Positions 45,199 through 54,996 are shown, counted from the first letter of the stretch. The stretch: 64,000 nucleotides of DNA from Brumimicrobium oceani (GCF_003143775.1 NZ_QFRJ01000003.1:224188-288187); one strand, 5' to 3'. Translations and numbers: made by a program. The notes: generated from the letters alone by a model not told the origin.

Positions 45199-47310
45199 TC
45201 ACTCTGTTTTTCGCAACCCTATCCTCTTCCTTTCCACATCCAACTGAATCACCTCTACTTCCAAATGCTCGTGCAATTTCATATAATCGGCAGGATTTTC
45301 AACATAAACATCTGCCATGTTTGATTTGTGAATTAACCCATTTTCTTTAATTCCAATATTCACAAATGCGCCGAAATTCGTTACGTTGGTTACAATTCCA
45401 TTCAACTTTTTACCGATGCTTAAATCTTCGATTGATTTTACTGAACTATCAAACTCCAGCACCTTAACTTGCTGTCTTGGGTCTCTTCCCGGCTTTTTTA
45501 ACTCTTTGATGATGTCTTCGAATGTGAAAGCATCGATATAGGGAAAGTGATCCTGTTTTAGATTATCCAAAACTTCACCGTTTCCAATTAAATCCTTGAC
45601 TGTCATTTTTAATTGCTTGGCCATTTTCTCAATTGCTGGGTAAGTTTCTGGGTGAACAGCAGAATTATCCAAAGGATTTTTTCCATTCACAATTCTCAAA
45701 AACCCTGCACATTGCTCGAAAGCTTTTTCTCCTAATCTCTTGACTTTCTTCAATTCCTTACGCGAAGAAATCCCGTTGTTTTCTCGGCGGTATTCCACGA
45801 TGTTTTCTGCTAGTTGTGGTCCTAATCCAGAAACGTAACTCATTAAATAAGGAGAGGCAGTATTCAAATTCACACCAACTTCGTTTACACAAGAAATGAC
45901 AACATCATCCAAACTTTCTTTCAATAATTTCTGATCCACTTCGTGCTGGTACTGCCCTACTCCTATAGATTTCGGGTCAATTTTTACCAATTCTGCCAAA
46001 GGATCCATCAATCTCCTTCCAATAGAAACCGAGCCTCTCACCGTGACATCAAAATCAGGAAATTCTTGTCTTGCAATAGAACTCGCGCTATACACAGAAG
46101 CTCCATCTTCGGAAACCACAAAAATTGCTACTTCGGTTTTAAACTTTATGCCTTTCACCATGAATTCTGTTTCCCGACTTGCTGTTCCATTTCCAATGGC
46201 AATCGCATCAATTTTATACGCTTCCACCAATTGCCAAATCTTACTTTTCGCTTTGTCTAATTCTTTTTGAGGAGCGTGGGGGAAAATCGTAACATTGGTG
46301 AGTAAATCACCTGCTTCATCTAAACAAACCACTTTACATCCAGAACGAAACCCTGGATCAATGGCTAAAATCCTCTTTTTCCCAAGGGCTGGAGCCAATA
46401 AAAGCTGTCTTAAGTTTTCAGAAAACACATCAATCGCTGTTTTATCGGCTTCTTTTTTCTTTTCTGACAAGGCTTCATTTTCCAATGCTGGATGCAATAA
46501 TCGTTTATACGCATCTTGATACGCGAGCTCAATTTGCTCGCTCATCGGTGAGTTCTTTTTAATGTAAAAGCGATTCAGAAAATCAAAAATATAGTCTTCA
46601 TCTACTCCCACTTTCATTCTTAAAAATCCTTCGCTATTTGCTCGGTAAATCGCCAAAAAACGATAGGATGGACATTTCTTCAAGGATGAAGAATAGTCAA
46701 AATAATCTCTGTATTTTTCTGCTTCGTCTTTTTTGGTTTTCACCACTTTCGAAATTAACTGACTATTATTCTCATAAGATTTTCGTAAACGACTTCGTAC
46801 TGCGCTGTTTTCATTCACCCACTCAGCAATAATATCTCGTGCTCCCGAAAGTGCAGACTCTACATCCTTCACCTTATCTTTTACAAACCTTTTAGCCGCT
46901 TCTTTTGGAGATTGATTTCCTTGAGACATGATGATTTTAGCTAATCCTTCAAGTCCCAATTGTCTTGCAGATTCTGCCCTAGTTTTTCGCTTCTTTTTAT
47001 ACGGCAAATAAAGATCTTCCAACTCATTCAGGGTGAAACTGGAATTGATTTTCTTTCTTAAATCATCGGATAATTCTCCTTGCTCATCAATGGCTTTTAT
47101 AATTGTCTCTTGACGCTGAGTGATCTGCTTATATCTATCGGAAACATCTCTAATTTCAGCAATTTGAACTTCATCTAAGCCACCTGTTGCCTCTTTCCTG
47201 TAGCGGGAGATAAAAGGAATGGTTCCACCCTCTGAAAGTAGTTGTAGTGTTGCTTCAATACTTTTTGATTGAAGCTGTGTTTGACTGATAATATATTGTA
47301 CTTCTTGCAT
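45199..47310 (-). CDS. tex: Tex family RNA-binding transcription accessory protein
   Basis: A 703-residue cytoplasmic protein with the Tex architecture: the N-terminal part 'TIPFISRYRKEATGGLDEVQIAEIRD', the RuvC-like central domain ('ILAIDPGFRSGCKVVCLDEAG', 'AIGNGTASRETE'), helix-hairpin-helix repeats ('VNEVGVNLNTASPYLMSYVSGLG'), and a C-terminal S1 domain (about 635-703, 'GKKLNGIVTNVTNFGAFVNIG'). It binds RNA and is linked to transcription and stress survival. Length is normal. The upstream 94 bp have no clear promoter box. Confidence 0.95.
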   Translation of the reverse strand: MQEVQYIISQTQLQSKSIEATLQLLSEGGTIPFISRYRKEATGGLDEVQIAEIRDVSDRYKQITQRQETIIKAIDEQGELSDDLRKKINSSFTLNELEDLYLPYKKKRKTRAESARQLGLEGLAKIIMSQGNQSPKEAAKRFVKDKVKDVESALSGARDIIAEWVNENSAVRSRLRKSYENNSQLISKVVKTKKDEAEKYRDYFDYSSSLKKCPSYRFLAIYRANSEGFLRMKVGVDEDYIFDFLNRFYIKKNSPMSEQIELAYQDAYKRLLHPALENEALSEKKKEADKTAIDVFSENLRQLLLAPALGKKRILAIDPGFRSGCKVVCLDEAGDLLTNVTIFPHAPQKELDKAKSKIWQLVEAYKIDAIAIGNGTASRETEFMVKGIKFKTEVAIFVVSEDGASVYSASSIARQEFPDFDVTVRGSVSIGRRLMDPLAELVKIDPKSIGVGQYQHEVDQKLLKESLDDVVISCVNEVGVNLNTASPYLMSYVSGLGPQLAENIVEYRRENNGISSRKELKKVKRLGEKAFEQCAGFLRIVNGKNPLDNSAVHPETYPAIEKMAKQLKMTVKDLIGNGEVLDNLKQDHFPYIDAFTFEDIIKELKKPGRDPRQQVKVLEFDSSVKSIEDLSIGKKLNGIVTNVTNFGAFVNIGIKENGLIHKSNMADVYVENPADYMKLHEHLEVEVIQLDVERKRIGLRKTE

Positions 47311-47404
47311 TATCCTATTTAAATTCTAAAAAGGTAAAAATAGCAAAATGTAGCCTGATTTTACGAGAAATTAAGTCAGCCAACCAAGCTTCCTCAATCG
47401 CAGT

Positions 47405-47902
47405 CTATAGAAATTGCTTAGTCAACTCATATAAGGCGATGTTTGTGGCTTGCGCAACATTCATACTGCTGTTTTCTCCAAACATTTCAATGTGCAAGAT
47501 TTCATCTGAAAGTTTGAGCAGGTTTTCTGAAACACCTAGAATCTCATCACCCACAATTAAAACAATTGGTTTTTCAGCTGAAAACTGATAAGTATGAATA
47601 GGTTGGCTTATATCTGCTATTTCAATTGCAAGGATTTGATAACCTTCTTCTTTCAAGTTTTTCACTACTTGTAGAGCAGAATTTTGCAACTCGTAAGGAA
47701 CGGTCTTTTCGGTGGAACGCGATGTTTTAGTCACTTTTCTTCCTAAACTTACTTCACCACACAAAATTAATTTTTCGACACCAAAAGCATCTGAAATTCT
47801 AAATAAACTTCCAACATTAGCAGCGTTAGTTACATTGTCAGAAACAAGAACTACAGGGAATTTTCGTGATTTAAATAAAGTATTGTAATGAGTAAGTTGC
47901 AT
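47405..47902 (-). CDS. SpoU/TrmH-type RNA 2'-O-methyltransferase
   Basis: Starting at the ATG at 47902-47900 gives 165 residues; a possible extension to 47929 adds a poorly supported hydrophobic piece. Three SpoU motifs are visible: 'VSDNVTNAANVGSLFRISDAFG', 'IVLIVGDEILGVSENLL' and 'GENSSMNVAQATNIALYELTKQ'. It forms the knotted SAM-binding dimer and methylates ribose in tRNA or rRNA. The 16S, 23S or tRNA target cannot be told. Confidence 0.88.
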   Translation of the reverse strand: MQLTHYNTLFKSRKFPVVLVSDNVTNAANVGSLFRISDAFGVEKLILCGEVSLGRKVTKTSRSTEKTVPYELQNSALQVVKNLKEEGYQILAIEIADISQPIHTYQFSAEKPIVLIVGDEILGVSENLLKLSDEILHIEMFGENSSMNVAQATNIALYELTKQFL

Positions 47903-47984
47903 TTTAAGCCAAATAATAAAACAAAGCACTAAAAATAGTCAATTATGAAGAATAAATCTTCTCTCTTAAAAATTATGAAGGAAT

Positions 47985-48014
47985 AAAAAAAGGATGTAAA
48001 ACTACATCCTTTTA
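47985..48014 (-). terminator. Terminator of the lipoprotein gene at 48037-48492
   Basis: On the minus strand AAAAGGATGTA pairs with TACATCCTTTT around a 5-nt loop and is followed by a run of T, 23 nt past the stop codon. Confidence 0.8.
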
Positions 48015-48036
48015 AAAAAATCTTAAATCTTAAATC

Positions 48037-48492
48037 TTATTTTTTCTCACACTCCAATGTAGTTGTGTACGTTTCCGTAACATCAATAAAATTAAAGTTT
48101 TCGTCCAAAGTTTGGTAAGTGTAAGTCTCACTTGTAGTTAATGTGATTTCGTTTCTTTCCCAATCCAAATCAAAAACAGTTCCAGCACCTTCAGAATCAA
48201 AAATCGTTAATTCTGTTTCGGTATTTGTATAAGTTATTTTTTCCGAATAAGCTGAATTTCCGTCTGTGAAAGTCATTGAGCCGCTTCCATCTTTATCAAA
48301 CTGTAAGGTACCATAATTCAAATAGGTCTCTGAATAATTCTGACTTGGGTCTTCCTGGTTTTTATAAGTTTCTTGAGCAGACTCGATATTCCACTCACCA
48401 CCTTTCTTCCAAAGGTTCTTCTCAATTCTCTTTTCTTTGCTACAAGCAACAAACAAAAGAGAAGCTAACGCGATAAATAATACTTTTTTCAT
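48037..48492 (-). CDS. Lipoprotein, small beta-barrel or lipocalin-like
   Basis: A 151-residue lipoprotein (lipobox LFVACSK, Cys near 17). The mature part is rich in Thr, Glu and Tyr with regular strands such as 'YLNYGTLQFDKDGSGSMTF' and 'EITLTTSETYTYQTLD', reminiscent of lipocalin-like DUF lipoproteins. No specific family assigned. Its terminator follows. Confidence 0.75.
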   Translation of the reverse strand: MKKVLFIALASLLFVACSKEKRIEKNLWKKGGEWNIESAQETYKNQEDPSQNYSETYLNYGTLQFDKDGSGSMTFTDGNSAYSEKITYTNTETELTIFDSEGAGTVFDLDWERNEITLTTSETYTYQTLDENFNFIDVTETYTTTLECEKK

Positions 48493-48840
48493 TTTTAATA
48501 TATTGATTAGACGGTAAAAGTATAGATAAGTCTTATAAAATACAAATTTAATTTAACGATAATTAACACCTTGAAGATTAAGCTAAAAATCGCTCAAGAA
48601 CATAGGTTAAGCAACATTTTTAAACGTGTAATACAATCGCGGTTCCTAGTTCCCGATCTTTCTAACTTTATGTACTCTAAAAACATTCGTTATTTTATGA
48701 TTATTTTTCTACATTCAGGGCTTGGCTTTTTAAATCGCAATAGATTAAAAAACATATTCTGATGTTTATTATTGACTTCATCGAAAATAAACAAACACAG
48801 CCTCCAAATGTTAATATTTATTATCCATAAAACAAACAAC
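48493..48840. other. Intergenic region between divergent lipoprotein and sugar dehydrogenase genes
   Basis: About 350 bp; it should hold two promoters, but I see no exact TAnnTTTG box at good distance. No gene or repeat is recognised. Confidence 0.35.
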
Positions 48841-50079
48841 ATGAAACTCATTTATTCAACTTTACTCGTTTCAACTTTACTATTCTCATGTAGCAATGCG
48901 AATTCAGAAAAGATTCAAATAACGGATAATCAAGAAGTCAAAGATTCACTTCCTCCTGTAGAAACGAAAAATGCAAATACGGATTTTGCTCCAGCTTTTG
49001 AGGGACAAACCAGAATTACTGGCGTGAAAACAACGACCCCTTATTCTACTAAAGTTATTACTGATGAATTAGATGCTCCGTGGGGCGCTGTGGAACTTCC
49101 AGACGGCAGAATTTTGGTTACTGAAAACGAAGGGAATTTAAGAATTGTAAATGTTGCTGACGGAAAATTGAGTGAGAAAATTACAGGTTTGCCTGAAGTG
49201 GACGACAGAGCACAAGGTGGACTATTAGGACTGACCTTATCTCCGGACTTTTCCAATGACAGAATGATTTATTGGGCCTTTACGGAAGAAGTAGATGAAG
49301 GAAATCATACCGCAATAGCTAAAGGAAAACTTTCTAATGACGAGAAAACCATAGAAAACGCCCAAGTGATTTATCGCGCTTCTCCAACTTATGATGGAAA
49401 ATTACATTATGGTGGACGAGTGATATTTGACAAAAATGGTAATTTATTTGCGACAATCGGAGAGCGTTCTGACAAAGAAACACGAGTCAAAGCACAAGAT
49501 TTAAACACTTCATTTGGAAAAATCATCCACATCACTACCGATGGAGCTCCTGTTGCTGGAAATCCTTTTGAAAATCAAGACAAGGCCAGGCCAGAAATTT
49601 ACAGTTATGGTCACAGAAATCCACAAGGAATTGCTTTTCATCCGGAAACAGGAGAATTGTGGAGCAACGAATTTGGACCTCGTGGTGGAGATGAGTTAAA
49701 CTTAATTCAACCAGGAAAAAACTACGGTTGGCCAATTATTACTTACGGAATTGAATATATCGGAACTAAAATTGGTGATCCAGTAATTCAACAAAAAGAA
49801 GGAATGGAACAACCTGTTTATTACTGGGACCCTGTACTTTCTCCTAGTGGAATGACCTTTTACAAAGGAGACAAAATCCAAGAGTGGAAAAACAATCTTT
49901 TCATTGGCGGGTTAAACAGCAACCACATCGCAAGATTAGTAATCGAAGGAAACAAAGTGGTTGGAGAAGAAAGAATCTTAGCCGATGAAGGAGAACGTTT
50001 TAGAGATATTACACAAGGAAAAAACGGTGAACTTTATACGGTGACCGATGGAGGGAAACTTTATAGAATTACGAATTAA
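48841..50079 (+). CDS. PQQ-dependent sugar dehydrogenase (glucose/sorbosone dehydrogenase family)
   Basis: With the ATG at 48841 the protein has 412 residues; the in-frame extension to 48772 lacks a signal. A lipobox LLFSCSN (Cys near 17) marks a lipoprotein. The GSDH six-blade propeller follows: 'TDELDAPWGAVELPDGRILVTE', 'LGLTLSPDFSNDRMIYWAFTE', 'LFATIGERSDKE', 'YSYGHRNPQGIAFHPETGELWSNEFGPRGGDELNLI' (split) and 'LFIGGLNSNHIARL'. It oxidises sugars in the periplasm or at the outer surface with PQQ. The next gene is a TonB receptor, so uptake and oxidation of a sugar may be linked. Confidence 0.93.
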   Translation: MKLIYSTLLVSTLLFSCSNANSEKIQITDNQEVKDSLPPVETKNANTDFAPAFEGQTRITGVKTTTPYSTKVITDELDAPWGAVELPDGRILVTENEGNLRIVNVADGKLSEKITGLPEVDDRAQGGLLGLTLSPDFSNDRMIYWAFTEEVDEGNHTAIAKGKLSNDEKTIENAQVIYRASPTYDGKLHYGGRVIFDKNGNLFATIGERSDKETRVKAQDLNTSFGKIIHITTDGAPVAGNPFENQDKARPEIYSYGHRNPQGIAFHPETGELWSNEFGPRGGDELNLIQPGKNYGWPIITYGIEYIGTKIGDPVIQQKEGMEQPVYYWDPVLSPSGMTFYKGDKIQEWKNNLFIGGLNSNHIARLVIEGNKVVGEERILADEGERFRDITQGKNGELYTVTDGGKLYRITN

Positions 50080-50081
50080 TC

Positions 50082-50129
50082 AATTACGAATTACGAATTG
50101 AGGTTTTAAAAAATTCGTAATTCGTAATT
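50082..50129. repeat. Perfect 18-bp inverted repeat (possible terminator)
   Basis: AATTACGAATTACGAATT (50082-50099) is perfectly complementary to 50112-50129 with a 12-nt loop. It lies right after the sugar dehydrogenase stop. A third ATTCGTAATT is at 50135-50144. Confidence 0.7.
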
Positions 50130-50171
50130 ACCACATTCGTAATTATTTAATTTTAAATATCTTCAGTTTAA

Positions 50172-52253
50172 ATGTACAAATCCCTTTCATTTATAATCTC
50201 TATATTTTCCTTCGCTGTTCTTTTTGGTCAGAAGCCAGATTCGCTTTCTAAAGCCAAAACCACGGAATTTGAGGAAGTAGAAATCTTAGCCTACTTTTCA
50301 AAACAACCTTTGTTGAATTTAACCTCATCTGCTCACAACATTACTTCACGAATCATTGAATTTCAGCAAACAACAACACTTTTGCCGGCATTCAATACGG
50401 TGGCAGGAGTTAGAATGGAAGAACGCTCACCAGGAAGTTACAGATTGGCCATGCGTGGAAGCCTAATTCGTTCACCTTTTGGAATTCGAAATACGAAAAT
50501 TTATATGGATGAATTCCCATTAACTGATGCTGGAGGAAATACATATCTCAACCTTATTGATCCTGGTTCTATTTCTTCAATTCACATTATAAAAGGTCCT
50601 GATGGTTCACTTTATGGTGCTAATTCTGGAGGAGTAATTCGCATGCAACCCAAAGGATTTGGTGTTCAAAAAAATCAAGGTTCGCTTTTATTGAGTGGTG
50701 GGTCATTCGGATTATTTCAAGAGCAACTCTCCATTCAGCGAAAAGTAAATGAGAAGTATTCATTTTCTGTGGATCAATCCTACTTACGTTCTGATGGTTA
50801 CCGTGATCAATCAGCGATGAATAAATTCACTTTTCAAACGGCTCACCAATGGAAATATTCAGATAAAAATGAGCTTCGAGTTTTGGCACTATTTTCAGAT
50901 TTACATTACGAAACTCCTGGAGGGCTCACAGCATTTCAATTCATAGAAAATCCTACAATGTCGAGACCAGCAGGAGGTCCAAATCCATCTGCCAAAGAAC
51001 AAAATGCAGGGATTTTTAATCAAACTTTTTTTGGTGGAATTGCACACGATGCGAAAATCAACAAAAATTTATCTCATACACTCAGTGTTTTTGGTTCAAC
51101 AACAGACTTTGAAAATCCTTTTATCACCAATTATGAATTTAGAAAAGAGCAAAATTTAGGTTTACGCACCTTCTTTTCCTACAAAGACACGGTAAATAAC
51201 AAGTTGAATTGGCAAATGCAATTGGGCTTTGAAGGTCAGAAAGGATGGAACGAAATTGAGAATTTTGACAATAATCAAGGAACTCCAGGAGATGTTCAAT
51301 CGAAAGATAACTTAGATAATTTGCAAGCAAGCTTCTTTTATCGTGCTATGGCAAATATATACGAGCGCTGGACAATTGAAGCATCGATTGGAATGAATCA
51401 AGCAAGAATCTCTTATAATTCAGTTTATACAACGACACCAAATCCATCAGGTGAAATTAACTTTGGTGATATTTTAATGCCGAGAGTGGCTACTACCTTT
51501 TTGGCGACTAAAACGCTTGCAATTCGAGGAAGTATCTCTAGAGGATATTCACCACCTACAATCTCGGAGGTGCGTTCTTCCGACCAAACCATCAATACAG
51601 AATTAAAACCTGAAACTGGAATTAATTATGAAGTAGGTTTGCGCTGGGAATCTGCCTACAAGAGATTCACTGCCGATTTGGGCATGTACCATTACCAAAT
51701 GAACAACGGAATTGTAAGACGATTAAACGAAGATGGGGCAGAATTCTTTGTGAATGCAGGAGAAATGAATCAGCAAGGAATTGAACTCGCCGCTTGGGCT
51801 CATATTTTAACGCCCAACGCTAAAAGATTTATCAGTAAGATGAATTTTCAATCTGCTTTTAGTTATCATTATTACCGCTTTGGGAATTACCAAGTCAAAG
51901 AAAATGACTTTTCACAAAATAGAGTTACCGCAGTTCCTGACTACACTTGGTCGAATACTTTGAGTTTTGAATTTCCAAAACAAATTCGTTTAAACATTTC
52001 ACATTACTACATGTCAGACATGCCATTAAATGATGCGAACACAGTTTATTCAGAAGAATTTCACTTGGTAAAATTAAAAGCAAGCTGGAAATGGCAAGTT
52101 TCACAAGCGTTGCAACTAGAATTTTTCGCAGGAATTGATAATTTATTGAATGAAAAATATAGCCTTGGAAATGATATTAATGCTTATGGGCAGAGATATT
52201 TTAATCCGGCTGCTCCTAGGAACTATTATGGTGGTGTGAAGGTGGGGTTTTAG
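50172..52253 (+). CDS. TonB-dependent outer-membrane receptor
   Basis: A 693-residue receptor with a signal peptide (about 1-19) and a plug domain: 'LLPAFNTVAGVRMEERSPGSYRLAMRG', 'IYMDEFPLTDAGGNTYLNLIDPGSISSIHIIKGPDGSLYGANSGG' (split). The barrel ends with 'IDNLLNEKYSL' and 'YYGGVKVGF', typical for TonB receptors. No carboxypeptidase-like extension and no SusD partner are present, so this is the siderophore/vitamin/ion type rather than SusC. It follows the sugar dehydrogenase after 92 bp. Substrate unknown. Confidence 0.93.
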   Translation: MYKSLSFIISIFSFAVLFGQKPDSLSKAKTTEFEEVEILAYFSKQPLLNLTSSAHNITSRIIEFQQTTTLLPAFNTVAGVRMEERSPGSYRLAMRGSLIRSPFGIRNTKIYMDEFPLTDAGGNTYLNLIDPGSISSIHIIKGPDGSLYGANSGGVIRMQPKGFGVQKNQGSLLLSGGSFGLFQEQLSIQRKVNEKYSFSVDQSYLRSDGYRDQSAMNKFTFQTAHQWKYSDKNELRVLALFSDLHYETPGGLTAFQFIENPTMSRPAGGPNPSAKEQNAGIFNQTFFGGIAHDAKINKNLSHTLSVFGSTTDFENPFITNYEFRKEQNLGLRTFFSYKDTVNNKLNWQMQLGFEGQKGWNEIENFDNNQGTPGDVQSKDNLDNLQASFFYRAMANIYERWTIEASIGMNQARISYNSVYTTTPNPSGEINFGDILMPRVATTFLATKTLAIRGSISRGYSPPTISEVRSSDQTINTELKPETGINYEVGLRWESAYKRFTADLGMYHYQMNNGIVRRLNEDGAEFFVNAGEMNQQGIELAAWAHILTPNAKRFISKMNFQSAFSYHYYRFGNYQVKENDFSQNRVTAVPDYTWSNTLSFEFPKQIRLNISHYYMSDMPLNDANTVYSEEFHLVKLKASWKWQVSQALQLEFFAGIDNLLNEKYSLGNDINAYGQRYFNPAAPRNYYGGVKVGF

Positions 52254-52261
52254 GTTTGCGC

Positions 52262-52388
52262 TGTATTGGAACGCAGATGACGCGGATGCTTCAAAAAGCA
52301 ACGCTAATTATCGCAGATTTGCACAGAATAGTGAAAAAACAGCGTTAAATCTGCGTTCGGAGATCTGCGTCATCCGCGTTCCATTGAA
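52262..52388. repeat. Palindromic repeat cluster
   Basis: GGAACGCAGATGACGCGGAT (52268-52287) pairs with 52363-52382 with one mismatch and one G-T pair. Within it, GCAGATTT (52313-52320) pairs with AAATCTGC (52347-52354), and AACGCT with AGCGTT. Similar CTGCGTCATCCGCGTT-like intergenic repeats are common in Bacteroidota. It fills most of the gap between the TonB receptor and the CoA transferase. Confidence 0.7.
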
Positions 52389-52565
52389 CTCTGGGCTCAA
52401 TCCATACAGTTTTGTATTAAAAAGTGCAGCTAAATACACTTTCATACCGTAACAAGTACAAAACCAAAATAAACCTTACCAATAATTCAACAAAACGTCA
52501 AATTCATTGAACTGTAAAACATTCTATAATTTACTACCTTTACCACAAACGAAAATACGCTTAAA

Positions 52566-53642
52566 ATGTCAAATTCATCCAATTTCAAAAATCTCAAAAT
52601 AATTGATTTATCTACTGTTTTGGCGGGACCTTCAGTGGGAACCTTTTTCGCTGAATTAGGCGCTGAAGTCATCAAGATCGAACATCCGATTTATCCTGAT
52701 ATTACGCGTTCATGGAAATTGCCAATGGAAGACCAAAAGAGTTCTGTTTCTGCTTATTTTTCGAGTATTAATTATATGAAGACTTATCAGCAATTGAACT
52801 TAAAGGAAGATGCTCAAAGAGAACAACTCTATGAATTGGTCAAAACTGCTGATATTATTTTAATGAATTTCAAATTTGGAGATCAAGAGAAATTAAAAGT
52901 GACAGATGAAATACTTCGTGGATTCAATTCTCAATTAATCATTGGGAAAATTAATGGTTATGGCGATAAAAGTGATCGCGTAGCTTATGATTTAATTTTA
53001 CAGGCGGAATCTGGAATCATGTCTATGAATGGAACTCCAGAAAGTGGTCCAGTGAAAATGCCAGTTGCTTTTATTGATGTTTTGGCAGCTCATCATTTAA
53101 AAGAAGGCTTATTGATTGAATTGTTTTCCAAAAAAGGAAATGAAAATTACAAGGGGAAAAGTGTGACGGTTTCACTTTATGAAGCAGCGGTGAGTTCATT
53201 GGCGAATCAAGCTTCAAATTATTTAATGAATAATGCAATTCCTCAACGAATTGGTTCTTTGCATCCAAATATTGCCCCTTATGGCGAACTTTTCAATACT
53301 TCCGACGATAGAATCATCACTTTTGCCATAGGAAGCCACACCCATTTCAGTAAACTGTGTGAATATTTAGAGTTATCAGAATTGCCATTAGAAAACCGTT
53401 TTTCTAGTGTTCAAAATAGAGTAAAAAACAGGACTGAATTGTTTGAAATTCTAAAAGAAAAGGTCAAAGAACATTCGGCAGATGAAATTTTAAAATACAT
53501 GAATGAACACTTTGTACCTTGTGGTGAAATCAAGGATTTAAAAGCTGTTTTTGAGACAGAACTTGCGCAGGAGTTAGTGCGGACTGAAATGATTGATGGA
53601 ATTGAAACGAAACGAGTTAGTGCTTTAGCGTTTCGAAATTAG
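52566..53642 (+). CDS. CaiB/BaiF (class III) CoA-transferase
   Basis: A 358-residue enzyme with class III CoA-transferase signatures: 'KIIDLSTVLAGPSVGTFFAELGAEVIKIEHP', 'NLKEDAQREQLYELVKTADIILMNF', and 'RVAYDLILQAESGIMSMNGTPESGP', where the Asp of YDLILQAESG is the usual catalytic residue. It swaps CoA between organic acids; substrate unknown. The next 550 bp hold no gene. It is slightly shorter than the family average of about 400. Confidence 0.9.
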   Translation: MSNSSNFKNLKIIDLSTVLAGPSVGTFFAELGAEVIKIEHPIYPDITRSWKLPMEDQKSSVSAYFSSINYMKTYQQLNLKEDAQREQLYELVKTADIILMNFKFGDQEKLKVTDEILRGFNSQLIIGKINGYGDKSDRVAYDLILQAESGIMSMNGTPESGPVKMPVAFIDVLAAHHLKEGLLIELFSKKGNENYKGKSVTVSLYEAAVSSLANQASNYLMNNAIPQRIGSLHPNIAPYGELFNTSDDRIITFAIGSHTHFSKLCEYLELSELPLENRFSSVQNRVKNRTELFEILKEKVKEHSADEILKYMNEHFVPCGEIKDLKAVFETELAQELVRTEMIDGIETKRVSALAFRN

Positions 53643-54193
53643 AAACAATTGCATATTGAATACTTTAGAGACAAAGAGAGGAGTTTTCTCATGAACTCCC
53701 CGTTCCAAATATCATTTACTACAAACAACTAATCTATTAATCGGCAACTCTTTCAAGAAGTAATTCGATTGAAAGCTGCAATGGTTTATTGCCGAATAAA
53801 AAACATAATGCTTATCGGGAGCTTTACCAGCTATTTAATATGCTACAATAAAAAGTACTCTCTTTAACTAGGTCAGATCTTTCCAGGGTTGAAAATTAAG
53901 ATTTTCATCCCTGGTTTGGATGTCAATTGTAGGCGCTGGGAGACAAGTGCGAGGGGAAATATGCTCCTGGTTTTGTTGGACTAGATATATTTACTAATAA
54001 AGTATCGGATAGGCATTAAAAATATTATTATATTTGGTTCATCAAAAGAAAACTAAACGATCTTATTGAACCTCTTTTACTTTTTGTGTAATAGAAAGTG
54101 AATGAAAATAAAACTAGAAACCACTTTAATGAATCCTGTTTTTTAAATTTTATGTGAATAGAACTATTTAATAAACAACTACATCTTAATTTT
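53643..54193. other. Gene-free region with copy B of a diverged element and a hairpin
   Basis: From about 53770 to 53955 this resembles 16265-16450. A short frame reads NAYRELYQLFNMLQ-stop (stop 53849-53851), then a hairpin at 53883-53914 and a shared block at 53918-53954. The rest shows nothing I can name. Confidence 0.5.
53883..53914. repeat. Hairpin within the diverged element
   Basis: CCAGGGTTGAAAAT and ATTTTCATCCCTGG form a stem of 14 bp with one mismatch and a TAAG loop. The other copy has a weaker version at the same place. Confidence 0.65.
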
Positions 54194-54976
54194 ATGCTTA
54201 ACAACAAACATACTTTAATTAAAAGTCCTACAACCTTCATGGATAGCGAGAAAGCTTCAGCTTATACGGCTCATCAAATTGCTGAGTTGATCCGTCAAAA
54301 ACAAAAAGAAGGAAAGCCTGCTGTTTTAGGTTTAGCGACCGGTAATACTCCTAAATTAGTTTACAAAGAGTTGATTCGTTTACACAAGGAAGAAAATTTA
54401 AGCTTTGAAAATGTAATCAGTTTTAATTTGGATGAATATTATCCAATTGAAAAAGAGCACCATTTAAGTTATACTTATTTCATGGCAGAGCAATTATTTA
54501 ATCATGTCGATATCAAAAAAGAGAATATTCATATTCCACATACTGATTTTTCACAAGGTGATATAGAAAAATACTGCTTGAGTTACGAAGACAAGATTAA
54601 CAGTTTCGGTGGATTGGATTTACAGCTGTTAGGAATTGGACGAAACGGTCATATTGGATTTAATGAGCCAGGTTCAAGTTTTGACTCCATCACAAGACTG
54701 ATAGATCTTCATCCGCTCACAAGAGAAGACGCTGCTCCAGAATTTGGAACGCTCAATGAGGTACCACACCAAGCAATTAGCATTGGTATTAATACCATTA
54801 TGAATGCAAAGAAAATTCTTTTGCTTGCTTTAGGAGAAAGGAAATCGGAAATTGTTAACAAAGCACTCAATGGCGAAGTAACCACCGAGATTCCCGCATC
54901 TGTTCTTCAAACCATTTCGCATGTAGAATATATTCTGGATAAGCAAGCGGCCCAGTTAATAGCGCTTAAAAACTAA
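54194..54976 (+). CDS. nagB: Glucosamine-6-phosphate deaminase
   Basis: A 260-residue NagB: 'LGLATGNTPKLVYKELIRLH', 'VISFNLDEYYPIEKEH', 'LLGIGRNGHIGFNEPGSSF' and 'GINTIMNAKKILLLALGERK' match the family, with the catalytic Asp and His in place. It turns glucosamine-6-phosphate into fructose-6-phosphate and ammonia, in amino-sugar catabolism. It stands alone with a clear terminator. The length is normal; N-acetylglucosamine deacetylase nagA is not in the window. Confidence 0.95.
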   Translation: MLNNKHTLIKSPTTFMDSEKASAYTAHQIAELIRQKQKEGKPAVLGLATGNTPKLVYKELIRLHKEENLSFENVISFNLDEYYPIEKEHHLSYTYFMAEQLFNHVDIKKENIHIPHTDFSQGDIEKYCLSYEDKINSFGGLDLQLLGIGRNGHIGFNEPGSSFDSITRLIDLHPLTREDAAPEFGTLNEVPHQAISIGINTIMNAKKILLLALGERKSEIVNKALNGEVTTEIPASVLQTISHVEYILDKQAAQLIALKN

Positions 54977-54996
54977 TTAGCAAAAGAATTATAAGC

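Noticed and set aside
54028..54240. 70-codon minus-strand frame near nagB
   Set aside because: It overlaps the nagB start and has no family signature.
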